Assembly: GCA_012862575.1 (NCBI GenBank)
Contig: BLSF01000044.1
Span: 186,001-250,000 of the forward strand
Source: Parietichytrium sp. I65-24A
Taxonomy: Eukaryota > Sar > Bigyra > Thraustochytrida > Thraustochytriidae
DNA: 64,000 nucleotides
Reading direction: 5' to 3'
This document shows, one piece after another, positions 19,464 through 31,109 of this stretch; the stretch's first letter is position 1, and each line of letters starts with the position of its first letter. The translations under genes were made by a program, and so were the position numbers. A model generated the notes under the pieces. The model saw only the letters and a program-made list of their open reading frames with translations. It was not told the DNA's origin and ran no database searches.

Positions 19464-19566
19464 GATAAGTAATTCATCTTTCTCATTCTTTCTCTCCGCG
19501 ACTGGTTGTCCACAGAGGAGAATGGCCTCGTAGGCTCCAATTAAGCAATAGAACCGAATAGGACTT

Positions 19567-19789
19567 AGAGAACCGGCGAGGGACACACAGAGAACCAGCT
19601 AGGACATGGAGAGCCGGCGAGGCACACGAGAACTTGAACCGGCGAGACACACACAGAGAACCGGCTAGGGCATGGAGAACCGGCGAGGCATACAGAGAAT
19701 CGGCAAAGCACACAGAGAACCGGGCCCACACGGAGAACCGGCGAGGCACACAGCGAACCGGCGAGACAGACGGAGAACCGGCGACCACA
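19567..19789. repeat. minisatellite with agaaccggcgaggcacac-like unit
   Basis: Roughly a dozen imperfect copies of an 18-19 bp unit centred on gagaaccggcgaggcacac, with variation in spacing and single bases. It lies about 210-430 bp upstream of the CS-domain gene and is the longest array in the window. Confidence 0.9.
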
Positions 19790-20254
19790 GCCACCTCACT
19801 GTCTGCCAAGAGGAAGGAAGGAACCGGGAACCGACTGATTTGCTTTGATAAGTTGATAAGCGCAAGGGAGAGCAGGCAGCGGCGGGGATGCTGACGGTGA
19901 CGGTGGCAATGAACGACGGGAGATTCAAAAGGGAGATGGAGTGTGAATGAATGCGGATATAAAGATCGTTGCGAAAGTATGTTTCTATAGGTAATGGTCA
20001 TGGCCAGCCGTGCGCGGGCAAGCGGCGGCGCGGAGTATTCAATCAGTGTGTTGTGCGAAAGTTAGTGTTCAATAAAAATTCAGCAGAATCATGTGCAAGA
20101 ATGGGAATGGGGCCCGCCCGGCAAACGACGACCAGCAAATGTCAGCAGCAGATGGTACGCGATTCCATCGCGGCCGTCCCTTCAGGCCTTCAGGCGTTCA
20201 GGTGAAGGGGATTACGGCCGGTCAGGTTACGCGAGTGCCGTCGTCTCAGGGCCT

Positions 20255-21577
20255 TTAGTAATGGCGAAACTTGAGGAGACCAGAAGAGAAGCCACCCTTG
20301 TCCTCATCAGCAACAAAGCCAGCAGGCGTAGGGGTCTGCGGTGGAGAGCTGCTTGGTGAACTGAGCGTGGACCTGAGCCCAGACTGGTTCACGCTGCTCA
20401 AGAGCTTGCTAAAGAGCTGCTGCTTGATGAGAGAGCTCAAGTCGGTGCTGGAAGTCGCGCCAACGTTGGAAGCAGCGGTGCCGCGGACGCCTCTTTGGTC
20501 GTTCCCAAGGAAAGGAAAGAGCTGCGAGCTGTTGGCCAGCCCCCCGGTCGGTGCGAAGAAGGAGGCAGGGGTAGCCGGAGAAGATGCCAAGGCCATGCGC
20601 AGAACCGATTGCAAGTCGTTGTTGAACGGCTGCACAGCGGGAAGGGAGGCGGATGCGTCCTCGAGCAGTGGAGAGCGTCTCGCAGCGTTGAGGGCGAGCA
20701 GCGACTGGAGCTGTTCGAGATCAACACGTGGTGGGGCGCTCTGCTCAGGCGAGGCAGGCTCGGACTTGTACTTCTTGAGGTAAGCAGGGTGGTGCAGATC
20801 GAGGCTTCCTACGTTGACGCCAAGGTCGGTGTCCTGGAACTTGCGCTTCTTTGGGCTAAAGTTCCCCGGGGTCGAGATTCCATTGTTGCGGAGGGTTTGG
20901 TAAGTGGGCGTCGAGACTGCAAAGTCAATCCCTTGGTTCGGGGACTTTGCAAACAAGGACTGGGCCACAAAGTCGGTGCGGATTGGTTGCGGAGAAGCTG
21001 ACTTTCCGGCGGCGGCGGCAGCTGCTGCAGCGGCAGCAGCGTTCTTCCTCTGCCTGCGGCGACTGCAAAAGATGCGGAACGGAGTCGAGTCAATGACTTG
21101 CACACAGCGGATCTTGGCAGGGTTCTCCTCCAGCTCGGCAAAGACATATGCTCGGAGAACGTGGAGAGAATCGCAGGTGTGCACGTTGCTCACCCACGAG
21201 TAATGCCAGCCGAGGCGAGCCTTGTTGAACTTGAAGCGAGAGTTGTCCTCGCTCAACTCGCCCTTGATCCAATCCCTGGAAGGGCACTTGCGAGTCCGCT
21301 CGAGCTTCATGACGACCTCAGTCTTGTCCCACACATCGCCGACCTTGACGCTGGAGTCGTTCTCCTGCAGACTGAACTCTGCCCAAGCATGAAGATTGCT
21401 GTTGCATCCTGCAGCAGCAGCAACGCACATCTCCACAGCTTGGCCGCAGAATCCGTACCGGACGTGGCCGCGATGATCGCATCGAGGAAAGCAGCGAAGA
21501 TTCTTTTGTCCAGAATCCTTGTTGTTTCTCTGGTATTTGTCCGCCAGACATCCCTCAGGGAAATAGCAATGAACCAT
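20255..21577 (-). CDS. unrecognised Cys/Trp-containing, Ala-rich protein (possible nuclear factor)
   Basis: 440 residues from ATG 21577. I do not recognise the family. Residues ~1-175 look globular: early Cys/His residues (CYFPEGC, CFPRCDHRGH, CGQAVEMC), then GWHYSWVSNVHTCDSLHVLR and VQVIDSTPFRIFCSRRRQRK. The last piece, a beta-like stretch ending in a basic cluster, resembles the end of Ig-fold DNA-binding domains and doubles as a nuclear localisation signal. An 11-alanine run follows at once. The C-terminal half is Ser/Pro/Leu-rich and disordered, with a KKRKFQD basic patch. A transcription regulator is a reasonable guess, not shown. Single exon; the length and sustained codon structure argue it is real. 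Confidence 0.65.
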   Translation of the reverse strand: MVHCYFPEGCLADKYQRNNKDSGQKNLRCFPRCDHRGHVRYGFCGQAVEMCVAAAAGCNSNLHAWAEFSLQENDSSVKVGDVWDKTEVVMKLERTRKCPSRDWIKGELSEDNSRFKFNKARLGWHYSWVSNVHTCDSLHVLRAYVFAELEENPAKIRCVQVIDSTPFRIFCSRRRQRKNAAAAAAAAAAAGKSASPQPIRTDFVAQSLFAKSPNQGIDFAVSTPTYQTLRNNGISTPGNFSPKKRKFQDTDLGVNVGSLDLHHPAYLKKYKSEPASPEQSAPPRVDLEQLQSLLALNAARRSPLLEDASASLPAVQPFNNDLQSVLRMALASSPATPASFFAPTGGLANSSQLFPFLGNDQRGVRGTAASNVGATSSTDLSSLIKQQLFSKLLSSVNQSGLRSTLSSPSSSPPQTPTPAGFVADEDKGGFSSGLLKFRHY

Positions 21578-21654
21578 CTTGCGAGGGTATTTTGTTGTAC
21601 GTCTATTTTTGTGTTGTGACGTGTGCGTGTGGCGTGGGTTGTGGAGTTTTGGTT

Positions 21655-21662
21655 AAATATAA
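21655..21662 (-). promoter_or_regulatory. TATA-like element upstream of the Ala-rich protein gene
   Basis: On the minus strand the bases read tatattta, about 80 bp before the start codon at 21577. Position and sequence fit a core promoter, but A/T-rich matches are common. Confidence 0.25.
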
Positions 21663-24597
21663 GTCAACTCTTCAGTAGTGATCAATAATTGTTCAAGAGA
21701 AAGCGGAAGTTAGACGTGGTTCGCCAGCTTGCCTGTTGAATCAACGTCTTCAAAGAGAAAGATCTGTCGATTCACGCAACTGTGAGATTTCGGGGCGACT
21801 GGGAACCTTGTCGAGAGCGTAATTCTGGACCGGCGCGAGCAAAAATAGTCCGGGATATGCGCGCTCTATTCCTTTCTGGGTTTCTCCTGTGGATATTCAG
21901 CGTGTCGGTGCCTGCTTCTCTTCTGCGACCAAGTTCTTAGGCTCTTCTTCGCGCCTGGATGCTTGCTTGACTTTGGGGTTTGTTGTGTATGTATATATTT
22001 TCAATTTCCAAGTCAAACAATGCACAGAATGCGGAAAAGCCAAAGGGTTGGTGGCAAATAGTCGCACTCTCGTAGGTCAAGCGCGAGCAAAATGCCAAAG
22101 CAAAAGAGGGATGCCAATGAAATTTAGACCAGCCCAGGCCCAAATTTATTAACGTCTGCAGATCTCCCTATACGAGTGCGGGCGCACACGCTCAACGCCA
22201 ACAACGTTCGTTCGTCGGAAAGCTAGCAAGCAGCACAAAGTCGTACGATACAGGGTCCGCTCCGAAAAGCTTTACCTTCTTTGCGCGTCCACTGTCGGAC
22301 GACCACGCCGGTCCCGGTCCCCGACAACCTTGTGTGATTGTGTGCGTTTGTTCTGCACTGCACCTGGCTGATTCAGCCAACAGCGCGGCCGGAGCAGTCT
22401 CGCAGACTGTTCGCACTCGCAAGTTCTCAATCGACGCTCTCTCTCGAAGCGGACTCGCCGACCTGAAGAATGGCCACCTGCAGTTGGTCGGCGACCGACG
22501 GTTGGTCTATCTCACTCAAGCAAGAACGTTTCAAATCTATGCACAGCTGTTTTGGTGCGCACAGTCACAGTCACAAATGGAGTCTGCCAATTCGTTCAGC
22601 GAGCAGCAGCGCTTCCCTCCTTGAACTTGCTGCTGTTGCCTGCTGTTGGTGGTGGCGACGGTGGGTTGAGTGATTATAGTTTTGCTCTCTCCTTTCATTC
22701 ACAGTGAACATGAAATGCAAAGAAATGTAATGAAATGAAACTTGCGCGCTCCTTCTCAGCTCCCTCTCACAACGCTCCTACGTGCATGGCTAAGGTCGCC
22801 TCTCTTGCCCTCTTCCTCTCTCTTCCTCCACTCTCTTCCTCTCTCCGTCTCTGCCTCTGCCTCTGCCTCTTCCTTTGTTTGAGTGAGTGAGTTTGTGAGT
22901 GAGAACTTGCGCCTTGGTCTCGCGTGCCTGCTCCTGGCTTGGCGAATGTGCTCTATGTGGGCGGAGAGAGTTAGTTGACTGTTCACTGAGAATTAAGGAA
23001 GGCGTTGGCTCTTTCCTGATCAAAATTCAATTATTATGAATGCTCGCTGTGAGCTTATCTGGATGGTGTCTAACAAACAAAAGTCTCATTCTTTCTGTTT
23101 TGACCTTTTCTTCAAGACAATTTTGTTTTATTTTCCTGCGTGATCTGAAAGTGAAAGAGAATGAGCTGTCAAACTCCCAGTCAAAGAAGCACGACGTCGG
23201 CTGATGCCTGATCATCATGATATGGTTGTAAGTAAGTCTAGCGTCTCAGTCACTAGCTGGAATAATCATTTCATTCTTTCCCTTCCTGGGCTTGTGCTAC
23301 TTTCCACTTCTTTTTTTTTTCTTCTCTTTTCTTCTACCCCTGGTGCTACCGCCGGCCTTGCCGCAGCCACCGCTCTTGCCTTCTCCCCCAGCCCCTTCCT
23401 CCTCCCAGGCTGGCCCTTCCTCCTCCCTGTACGGCCGGCGTAGCCAGCGAGCTGGCGATTATGTGAGCAGTTATTGAATAGGTTAAAGCTGCTCCTGCTT
23501 CTTTCCCTCTCTCGCACATCCCCCCGTTCCTTCCCCGTTTCTGGTAGGACCCGCTATTATATTGATAGGAGACTTTTCTGCCATTTTTATTCGCCGCTTG
23601 TGAGGAAAACAGGGTGTGCGCTTGGCGTTTATAAGCCTCTTGTGGGGGATGCGCAGGAGTGCTAATGTTAAAGCTATCTGTTTCTGTCCGTGTAAGAGTC
23701 CGGAGAGTGGTGCTATCGAAAGTAATAAGTAGAGTGCTAGCACGCCTCGTGCGCGTGAGAGAATTCTGTATAGGACACGATAGAAGAGAGGTCGATTCTC
23801 ACTTGCCACTCTCGGCTATTAGTGATATGAGTAGATGGGCTTATTGACCCACAGGGCTCTGTCTCCCATGTCCTTCTTCTCTCTCTGTGGTCTTTCTCTG
23901 TTTGAAATATTCAGGTATAAGGTTATCGTTTGTGTTGTTGTGTGTTGCATTCGATTCTGCATAAGAGCCCGAGTTTCTCTCTCTCTCTCTCTCCTCCATT
24001 CTGTCTTCTGTCTGCTGACTCTCTCTCAAAGTTCCATGCGCCGATGATCTTGGGGATTGCGTAAGAATATGTAGGACCCTGGAGGTGTGCGAACACTGTG
24101 AGTTTGGCTGTGTCTCGGCACGGAAAAAGCTGTGGCGCTTATTTGCAGTGAAGGAAGGCTCTGTTTGGTACACATAAAACTTATAAGCGAGAAACACGAA
24201 CAGAGTCGCGCGGTCACTCATCTTACGATGAGTTAGAGATAAATAACTTAACTTGCATTTCGATTTTCGCAGCGAATCGTGTCGGTACTTTGGTACTCAC
24301 TGAGCCTCGACTACCGCAATCAATAGTCATCCCTACCGCTCCACGGAAGGTGGGTCTAGCCAGTACTTGCCCGCAGCGACTCTTATCGTCTCCGCTAACC
24401 GCTCGTAATCTCTGGCAGTTTCCTCGCCCGCTAGGCCAGCCCGGAGTAAAGAGTAGGAGGAGGCGTGCAGCTAGTACCAGAATCTAGGAATGGGGGATGT
24501 AATGCGAGCTATATGCGACGGAAGGAGAGAAACTCGCCATCCAAAGGTGTGCGAAAGCTTGATTTCGATTGATCGATCATTCAAAATCAAGACATTA

Positions 24598-24642
24598 GAT
24601 TGATTGATTGATTATGATTGATTGTGATTGATTGATTGATCA
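24598..24642. repeat. tetranucleotide microsatellite (tgat)n
   Basis: Interrupted run of tgat units, inside the gene-poor island. Confidence 0.85.
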
Positions 24643-25691
24643 AGATTGGTTGTGAACGGAAGGGACATGGAAATGTAAAAAATCAAGTTAAAGGCGAATT
24701 ATCTTCTGAATTTCCAAAGAGGTGGATGATCTTTGCGAGGACGGAAATGACGGAAATGGTTGAAAGCGGAGTCGGCTGGAAGGAGCGAGTGGTGGCCACT
24801 CGGGCTCTCAGTATCTCCCAGTTGAGACTCGAGAACGAGTGGCAGGTGGTGGGTGGGTGATAGGTGGGTACCGTGAGAGGTGGCAGGTGATAGTCGCCGT
24901 GCTGTGATTTGGTCACGGACCGGAGATTGATAGCGCTTACTGCGTGTGTGACTGACGGATTGACTAGGACGAGCTGCGGAGATCCGTGGAGTAGAAGAGT
25001 GGTGGAAGAATGTCTCGGCAGAAATACGAAACCTTTTGGCTGGACGTCGGAACCGCACAGTCTCCGGGAGGTGTGTATGGGTCTGAAGATGTCTGGAGTT
25101 CTTGCTAGTTCGCAAGGGTTGCAACTCGCAGCGTGTTTGCCAGAGATGCTTCCGAAAGAGTGGAGTTGGGCTCCACGGGTTTGTTGAGGGGGGGGAAGTT
25201 GGAAGGGAGCAAGTGGCGCGCGTGGAGCAGAAATGAAAGGTGAATCTAACTCACCTCACGAAGCCCGAACATTAAACATGATCAACTAACACTGCTTGCT
25301 ACCCTGGAGCCACAAAGGAATCTAAAACTACGACAGTAAGTATAGACTGTGTAGACCCTCCTTTGGGGCAAAACAAATTTGCGTCCTTAAACTGCAAGAC
25401 AAAGACGAGCCACCCTCTTCGTCGCTCCGCATCGTCTCCAACAAGTGCAAACCGATCTTTGAGAGCGTAGCTGATCTGGACCAAACTTTGAATTTTTATG
25501 TCGGTTTTTTAATGACATAAATATAAAAACATCAACTTCTTCTCAAATGAGGTCAGTTTGGCCAGATTGGTCCGGCTAGCCTCACAGAATTATTCTTCTC
25601 TCACCAAAAACAGAATCATATCAAAACCCAAGCTCCACTAATAATTCTCACTGTGCCATAGGCTCTCGCACGAGGTATAGGGCACATATAG

Positions 25692-25703
25692 TACAGTACT
25701 GTA
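25692..25703. repeat. GTAC-centred palindrome
   Basis: tacagtactgta is a perfect 12-bp palindrome in the gene-poor island, one of several GTAC-centred palindromes confined to intergenic DNA. Confidence 0.7.
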
Positions 25704-28251
25704 ATACATCGCACTAGCAAATACCATTGATTGTTTATAGCATCCTCTATAGCCCTAGCGAAACGCCTGGACGTCGACTATACGTCAGATAGGGAGTAAG
25801 GTAGTGAGGAGAAGCCTAAATTAGTTGTGCACTTGGTTTTGGTTTGCTTTTGAAGGTGAAAGCACAAACTAAGGATTCAGAAAAGAACGTGCACTCAAGG
25901 GCAAGACATGTTGCAAAGAGAGTGAGAGTGGAGGTATCGAAAACACGGAAATATGGAAACATGGAAAGAATGGTCAGGGTTTAGACTTGTGTTCCATCCA
26001 GAGTGAACGAAAGATTTCGGGATTTCCGATGGGCAGACATGGCGCATTCTGAGACACTTCCGAGATGCGCGCGCCACGAGCTGCTGGTATCTTGTCTGCT
26101 GCCAGTAGCTAGAGCCATCTTACGAAACGGGAATCCATGCCCAGTCGCTTGATTTCACTGGTTTCCAGAAGTCAGGAGATTGATCTGGAGCTGGTTGGTA
26201 TTGAATCGATGGAGTCGTAGAGCCAACCAAGTTCTGTAGGCCGCGCCATGTTTCTGGCTCCAGTGTACACTTCGGCACCTAGCAAGACCTCGCATGCTTG
26301 ATGACGATGTTTTGCGCGAAGCGGAACCTGCTCAATTTTCGACTTTTTTTTTTCGGGGCATATTCGAGAGATGGAAATGACTCGAAAATTTTCGCGTATG
26401 CTGGGTTGAAGACAAAATCTATCGGTCGACCCTGCGTCTTCCAACCTTTCTACCAACACAACGACAGAATCAAGTGTGATGGAATATGACGGAGTGATAA
26501 CTAGACCGGAAACAATTTTCGCCTAGCTTGGCCGGCACGCTTGCAACCACCAATAAGTTATGGTTTTCTACCACACAGTTGTCCAACTTTTCTCAACCCG
26601 ACAAACTCGAGCTTTCGCGCGAACTGAAAGCCGGATCTAACCAAATGATTGCTTGTAGATGTTCGTTCGCAACAGTATCACATCACTAAACGCAGAGTAA
26701 AGTTCGAGACAATCTTGAATCCCACGTTACGTATACCCTTCTCCTCGTCGTCGCGATTTTGGAAGCTTGGCCACTGGCTACTCGCCCTGACCACTCCTCA
26801 CAAGCCTTCTCTCCTCCTGGGCATTGTGCGTCCGTTCTGCATCACATTTCCTGCGTCTTGGCAAATGAATTCTGCGGTTTCCGCAGAGGAAACAGAGCCC
26901 GGCACGCGACGCGCGAAACACACGCTTTCGTGCGCATGTTACGCGAACCGGCGGGAGGCTCTGTACACCGCGGAAATCGTGCCGTGAACCAGACTAAAGA
27001 ATCCTAGAGCCTATAGGCCGTAATCTTTCTCGGCATGCGACACGAGTCAGTTTTCTTTTCCTTGTCTTTTTTCTTTTTGTTTGCTTTTTTTTTTTTTTTT
27101 TCCCTACATTATATGCTTCACATTTTCAGAATAGGTTTGAGTGCCAAAGAATCCAGAAAATATTCGATCGGCGGTTCGTGGCGAGATGTGCCGGTACAGT
27201 ATCTCGAAGGTTTGTGTCCTGAATAGTTTGTGTCTGTCTCTCTGTCTCCCTGCTTGTCTGTCCAGTATGAGCCAACAGACTCTGTGGCTAGCTAGCTAGC
27301 TCCCAGTTGTCAGCGCTACTGGGAAAGGGGAACTTTGCATAAAATCTATCCCGGTTTGGTTCGTCTTGGTCGGGTTCAGGGTGGGGGGTTCGGGGTTGGA
27401 GGGGGAAATCATACAGTAGTGAAGAATCGCGCTCGTCCACAAATGATTGTTTTCCAAGAAAGATGGCCATCATCGATGAAAAACTTGTCTCCGCCTGAGC
27501 ATTTTCGCCCAAGCCAATCTTCCCTCGCGGCAATCCAATTCCATTTTGTGGCGCCTGATAAGGCATGCGGCTTTTGTGTCTAGCTAACTAGCGTTGCACC
27601 GGCGGACGTCAAGCACAGCCTTGAGCCGCATAAGGTCGTGTTGAAGTGCCAAACCCTCGATCTTTTGCCACCATGCGCGACTTGAATTCGCTGCCATAAA
27701 ACAACACTTGCCCTTGCCCTCGATCTGGCGCGGCGACAGCGGCGACTGGCAATGCAGCTCTCACTGCAGTCCAAGTGAGCCAAGGAGAGAAAAGCGGGGT
27801 CGCCGCATTGACCCGACCGGCGCTGACAACCCTTCAGGAGGCAACAGGCAGTTGGCAGTCAAGGCCGAGCGGGCAAGTGTTCTCGGCAAGCACGACTGAC
27901 CGTGTGAGTAAGTAAGACATCAGCAACTCTTTGCAGCTCACTGTCACTTGAAAACAAACCTCTTTCACATCCAACGAATGCTCCAAATCTCGAACCACAA
28001 ACTTTTCGAACTCTCAAGCTCATGCTGACACTTGACCCAACCGTCCTTCCGTTTCCCATGCTAGCAAAACTCAACTTGCGAAACGGCTGGGACTGATGCA
28101 CACTTTTCGAGTCTTTCGAGTGTGAACTTGTGAAGGTATGTGCGCTGGGTCTGGTATTTGCACACACCTGGGGAGAAAATGGTCGCGCGCCACAATTTGT
28201 TCAAGTCAAGGTGAGACGGACGATCTTGACTCACACATCCAGGCATGCTCT

Positions 28252-28278
28252 GGTCACTCTGGGCACTCTGGTCACTCT
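28252..28278. repeat. nonamer array (ggtcactct)
   Basis: ggtcactct, gggcactct and ggtcactct lie head to tail, about 670 bp downstream of the 3' end of the CEP76 gene. Confidence 0.8.
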
Positions 28279-28562
28279 AACTTTTTGACTGTGAGTGAAG
28301 GGCGACTTGGGTGGGGAGAGAGAGGGACATTTCCCCCTCTCGATTTTCTGCGCAGCTCTCGTGGAGCAGTGAAGTGTGTCGCCGTGGGTGGGAATTGAGG
28401 CGCGAAACTTACTAGCGACGCAATTTAGAATATATCAGAAGACAAAGATGACAGGGTTTTTACAAGTTTATTAACAGTAAAATAAGAAAAAAAGAGGATC
28501 AGGAAAGAGGAATGACCTCAATGATCTCAGAAAATTAAAAAGCTAGTGGGAGGTCGGCGCTT

Positions 28563-28576
28563 CAGTACCGGTACTG
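28563..28576. repeat. GTAC-centred palindrome
   Basis: cagtaccggtactg is a perfect 14-bp palindrome in the 3' flank of the CEP76 gene. Confidence 0.75.
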
Positions 28577-28952
28577 CAGTAGGCTTCGGCGTTCCGATTT
28601 TTCCAAGTCCATGAGAATTATTACTCTTTGCCTCGCAGAGGCATTGTCAAAGGGGTGAAGCACGGGGTTGGAGCCTTGACCAAGCTTCATGCGATGGGAA
28701 GAAAGAAATATCATGCTTCTTCTCCGTTGATTCGATTTTTATCTGATGCGAATTAAAAAATTCCTATCATACGAAAGCTTGAATTCCGAACGTGACTCAA
28801 GATACCCAACTATCCGCAAAAGGAGGCTAAACCGGCGAGAGCCAGGATTCCCTGAATATCCCCGAATTCACTGAATCGATTACCTGAGGCTCTGACTAAT
28901 TCGGTTCCTCACCTCGAATCAATCAAGGAGGCTGTTAGAATCGCGAGTTCGA

Positions 28953-31109
28953 TTAAGAGAACCGGCCTCGCACGGCGAGCATGATCCACACCGCACAAAC
29001 ATTCTCTGGATACGGGAACACCCTCACCCGCAATGCAAAGTGGGGATGATCGGCTCTCGTCGCGATTATGTCACGAGCCACCGCGCTCTGGCGCAAAGTG
29101 TGGAAGATCCGAGCTGGGTTCCTGTGATTCACCATTGTCGGATAGCCTTTGAAGCTATGCGAGGCAGGAATTGCTTGTTTTATACTCTCCTGAAACTCCT
29201 CATTCCCAGCCAAGAGCCCTGTGCAACGCTCTAGTTCATATGCGCTCAAAGCAGGGTTCAAATAGTAGCTCAGGTCTTCGTCCCAGACGGTTGTGAGAGA
29301 GTACTGTTCTTCACGCTCGTCAGCGATCAGGTTTCGTAGCTGCGTTTCGAGCTCCTGTGCAAGAGCAGCATGGTCTAGCGAGTTGCTCAAAAGAGCCACA
29401 GGCGGGGCTCGCTTCAATGCGCGCAAGAGGCGCTCATCCATGGATTTCCACTTCAAATCATCTTCAAGGTTGAAGCTGCACCCAAAGATCCTATCGTCCA
29501 ACTGCTTGTTTGCGAAAAAGCTCTCATGATTGAAAACGCAACCGATGCGCTTGTAGAGCTGAGGACCACGGCGTCCGGAGTCCCCAATGCTTGTCTGCTC
29601 CCCCGCATCTAGGTGCGGGTTGGTGAGGCGTTGCCCAGTGAGGCTCTCCCAAAAAACGCATTGCTGGGACTTTCCTCGCTTTCCGGCCAAACTCATCACC
29701 CAAACATGTTCTCGCTCTTTTGCGTCTTTGTGGTCCTGCACCGTGCCGACGCACACGAATGCACGAAGACCAAAGCCGAGCAAAAGAGAGCACAGCAGCA
29801 CGGCATGGTCCTCGCAATCTCCCTGCCCTTTGCTGAGAAAAGAGTGCAGAGTGTGCCAGACTTCCAGGCGCCCCCCGCCAACTGCCTCTTCTCGAGTGTA
29901 CGGTAGGAGGCTAACAAAACGAGCTGCGTGTCGTGGCGAGTCCAGCAATCTGCCAGCGCGCATTGGCCATATAAACGTGCACGCCGAGTGATGCTCGCCC
30001 CACTCGTTCTCGGCAAAAATCTTGATCATGCGATTACGGAATCGTGGATTCATCTCCACGTATTCTTGCCACCAAAGCTGCGCATACTGACAAAATCTGC
30101 GGTGAGCCTGAGCAAAGTGCGCTTGCTCTTTGTTCAGGGTAGCATCGACTTCCTTGCTTGTCAATAGCGAAGCGCGTTCATTACTCGAGTCTGCTCGTAG
30201 CGAGGGAATCATGTCCATCCGAATATCCAAGATTCCGACCGGGACCCGGATTTTCGAGGTAGGGCCTACCCCTGTCAGCTCCACCACGACAGAAGCGCCC
30301 CCTGAGCTCCCGAGGATCCGGCGCCACTCAAGTTGATGAGACGCTAGTAGCTCTGGCGCACCGTCCAGGTCTTCGCTGTCAAACTTTATTAGCGCGAGAT
30401 GAAAGTAATGTCGAACGTTGGAATTAGTTTTGCCTTTCTCTTCGAAGATTTCCGGGTCATTGGCAACGTTCGGATCTAGCGCGCAATCGTGGCTCTGCAA
30501 AAGCAATCTCCGGAGGCCTTGCACCTGGCGATCATAAGAGGCTGCCCCTCCTTTCAAGCAAAACTTTTTGGAGAGTCGGACCAGAAAACTAGCCCGGAAC
30601 TCGGGAGTTTCGCTATACTGCACAGCCGGGGACTCAAATCGCTGCTCGCCATACTGCAATCGTAACACTAAGCGCTGTTTCGAGCCACCATTTCCCCCAC
30701 CCAAATTACCAAATTCTCTTCCTCCGACAACCTTGAAAAGCAGGTACTGCTCCCCCGCAGCCACTCCACTTGATGAGCTCGCATCTCTATGAGCTGAGTC
30801 AGTCAATGGCCTCTGCTTTTCTTGTGAGTCTAGCGACTGAATGACTTGGTCAATTATTCGACGTTCTTGAAGCGTGTCGAACACGTCCTGATCGCCCTTT
30901 CCTTCTCTGGCAAACCCAGCTATAAACTCTCTAATCTCGTCATATACATTCGTTCTCCTGAGGTGCGAGTCGATCAGGTCTTTCAGCGACGCCACATTGA
31001 TTTCCCCGAGCTTTTCTTGCGCGCCAGACACTCCCGCCGACGCCTGGCTCCCTGGCAAGCTTGGCTCCCTTCCTTCATCTTCGGGCAAGCGCTCCTCGTG
31101 CACCTCCAT
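28953..31109 (-). CDS. CEP76: centrosomal protein CEP76 homologue
   Basis: 718 residues from ATG 31109, giving an N-terminus that aligns with the human protein (LKDLIDSHLRR...YDEIREFI, then IIDQVIQSL). Order: N-terminal helical region, C2-like domain (~130-300; YLLFKVVGGREFGNL, RLVLRLQYGEQRFESPA, VGILDIRMDMIPSL), the AKQWW-like YAQLWWQEYVEMNP block, and a transglutaminase-like domain with KGQGDCEDHAVLLCSLLLGF and AFVCVGT. The end carries GNEEFQESIKQAIP and RVRVFPYPENVCAVWIM. CEP76 limits centriole reduplication, and the C2 plus transglutaminase-like design is shared with other ciliary proteins. The Cys of GDCED is kept, but catalysis is unproven in this family. The frame stays open 79 codons upstream without an ATG. 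Confidence 0.93.
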   Translation of the reverse strand: MEVHEERLPEDEGREPSLPGSQASAGVSGAQEKLGEINVASLKDLIDSHLRRTNVYDEIREFIAGFAREGKGDQDVFDTLQERRIIDQVIQSLDSQEKQRPLTDSAHRDASSSSGVAAGEQYLLFKVVGGREFGNLGGGNGGSKQRLVLRLQYGEQRFESPAVQYSETPEFRASFLVRLSKKFCLKGGAASYDRQVQGLRRLLLQSHDCALDPNVANDPEIFEEKGKTNSNVRHYFHLALIKFDSEDLDGAPELLASHQLEWRRILGSSGGASVVVELTGVGPTSKIRVPVGILDIRMDMIPSLRADSSNERASLLTSKEVDATLNKEQAHFAQAHRRFCQYAQLWWQEYVEMNPRFRNRMIKIFAENEWGEHHSACTFIWPMRAGRLLDSPRHAARFVSLLPYTREEAVGGGRLEVWHTLHSFLSKGQGDCEDHAVLLCSLLLGFGLRAFVCVGTVQDHKDAKEREHVWVMSLAGKRGKSQQCVFWESLTGQRLTNPHLDAGEQTSIGDSGRRGPQLYKRIGCVFNHESFFANKQLDDRIFGCSFNLEDDLKWKSMDERLLRALKRAPPVALLSNSLDHAALAQELETQLRNLIADEREEQYSLTTVWDEDLSYYLNPALSAYELERCTGLLAGNEEFQESIKQAIPASHSFKGYPTMVNHRNPARIFHTLRQSAVARDIIATRADHPHFALRVRVFPYPENVCAVWIMLAVRGRFS

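Larger units (their letters stand above)
19359..20254. other. intergenic, CS-domain gene to Ala-rich protein gene
   Basis: Upstream flank of the CS-domain gene and 3' flank of the next minus-strand gene. It is dominated by two tandem arrays (19422-19463 and 19567-19789). Frames reading through them give Arg/Ser/Cys-rich repetitive peptides that I do not accept as genes. Confidence 0.6.
21578..28952. other. 7.4-kb gene-poor island
   Basis: I find no gene here. The longest open frame is about 142 codons, and all are biased in composition (Ser/Arg/Pro) without domains or start context. It contains pyrimidine-rich tracts (about 22790-22880, 23300-23345, 23970-23995), a (tgat)n run (24598-24642), a T17-like run (27085-27101), nonamers (28252-28278) and GTAC palindromes (25692-25703, 28563-28576). 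No transposase, reverse transcriptase or long terminal repeats are visible. A non-coding RNA gene or a rapidly evolving short gene could be missed. Confidence 0.5.

Noticed and set aside
19483-20001. Minus-strand Arg/Ser/Cys repeat peptide
   Set aside because: A translation of the 18-19 bp minisatellite; no start context or domain.
23841-24221. 126-codon minus-strand frame in the gene-poor island
   Set aside because: Low-complexity ERERER and Ser/Thr content from the CT tract; no domain or splicing partner seen.
21578-28952. Transposon or virus-derived element as an explanation for the gene-poor island
   Set aside because: No transposase, reverse transcriptase, integrase or capsid-like frame, and no long direct or inverted end repeats were found by eye.
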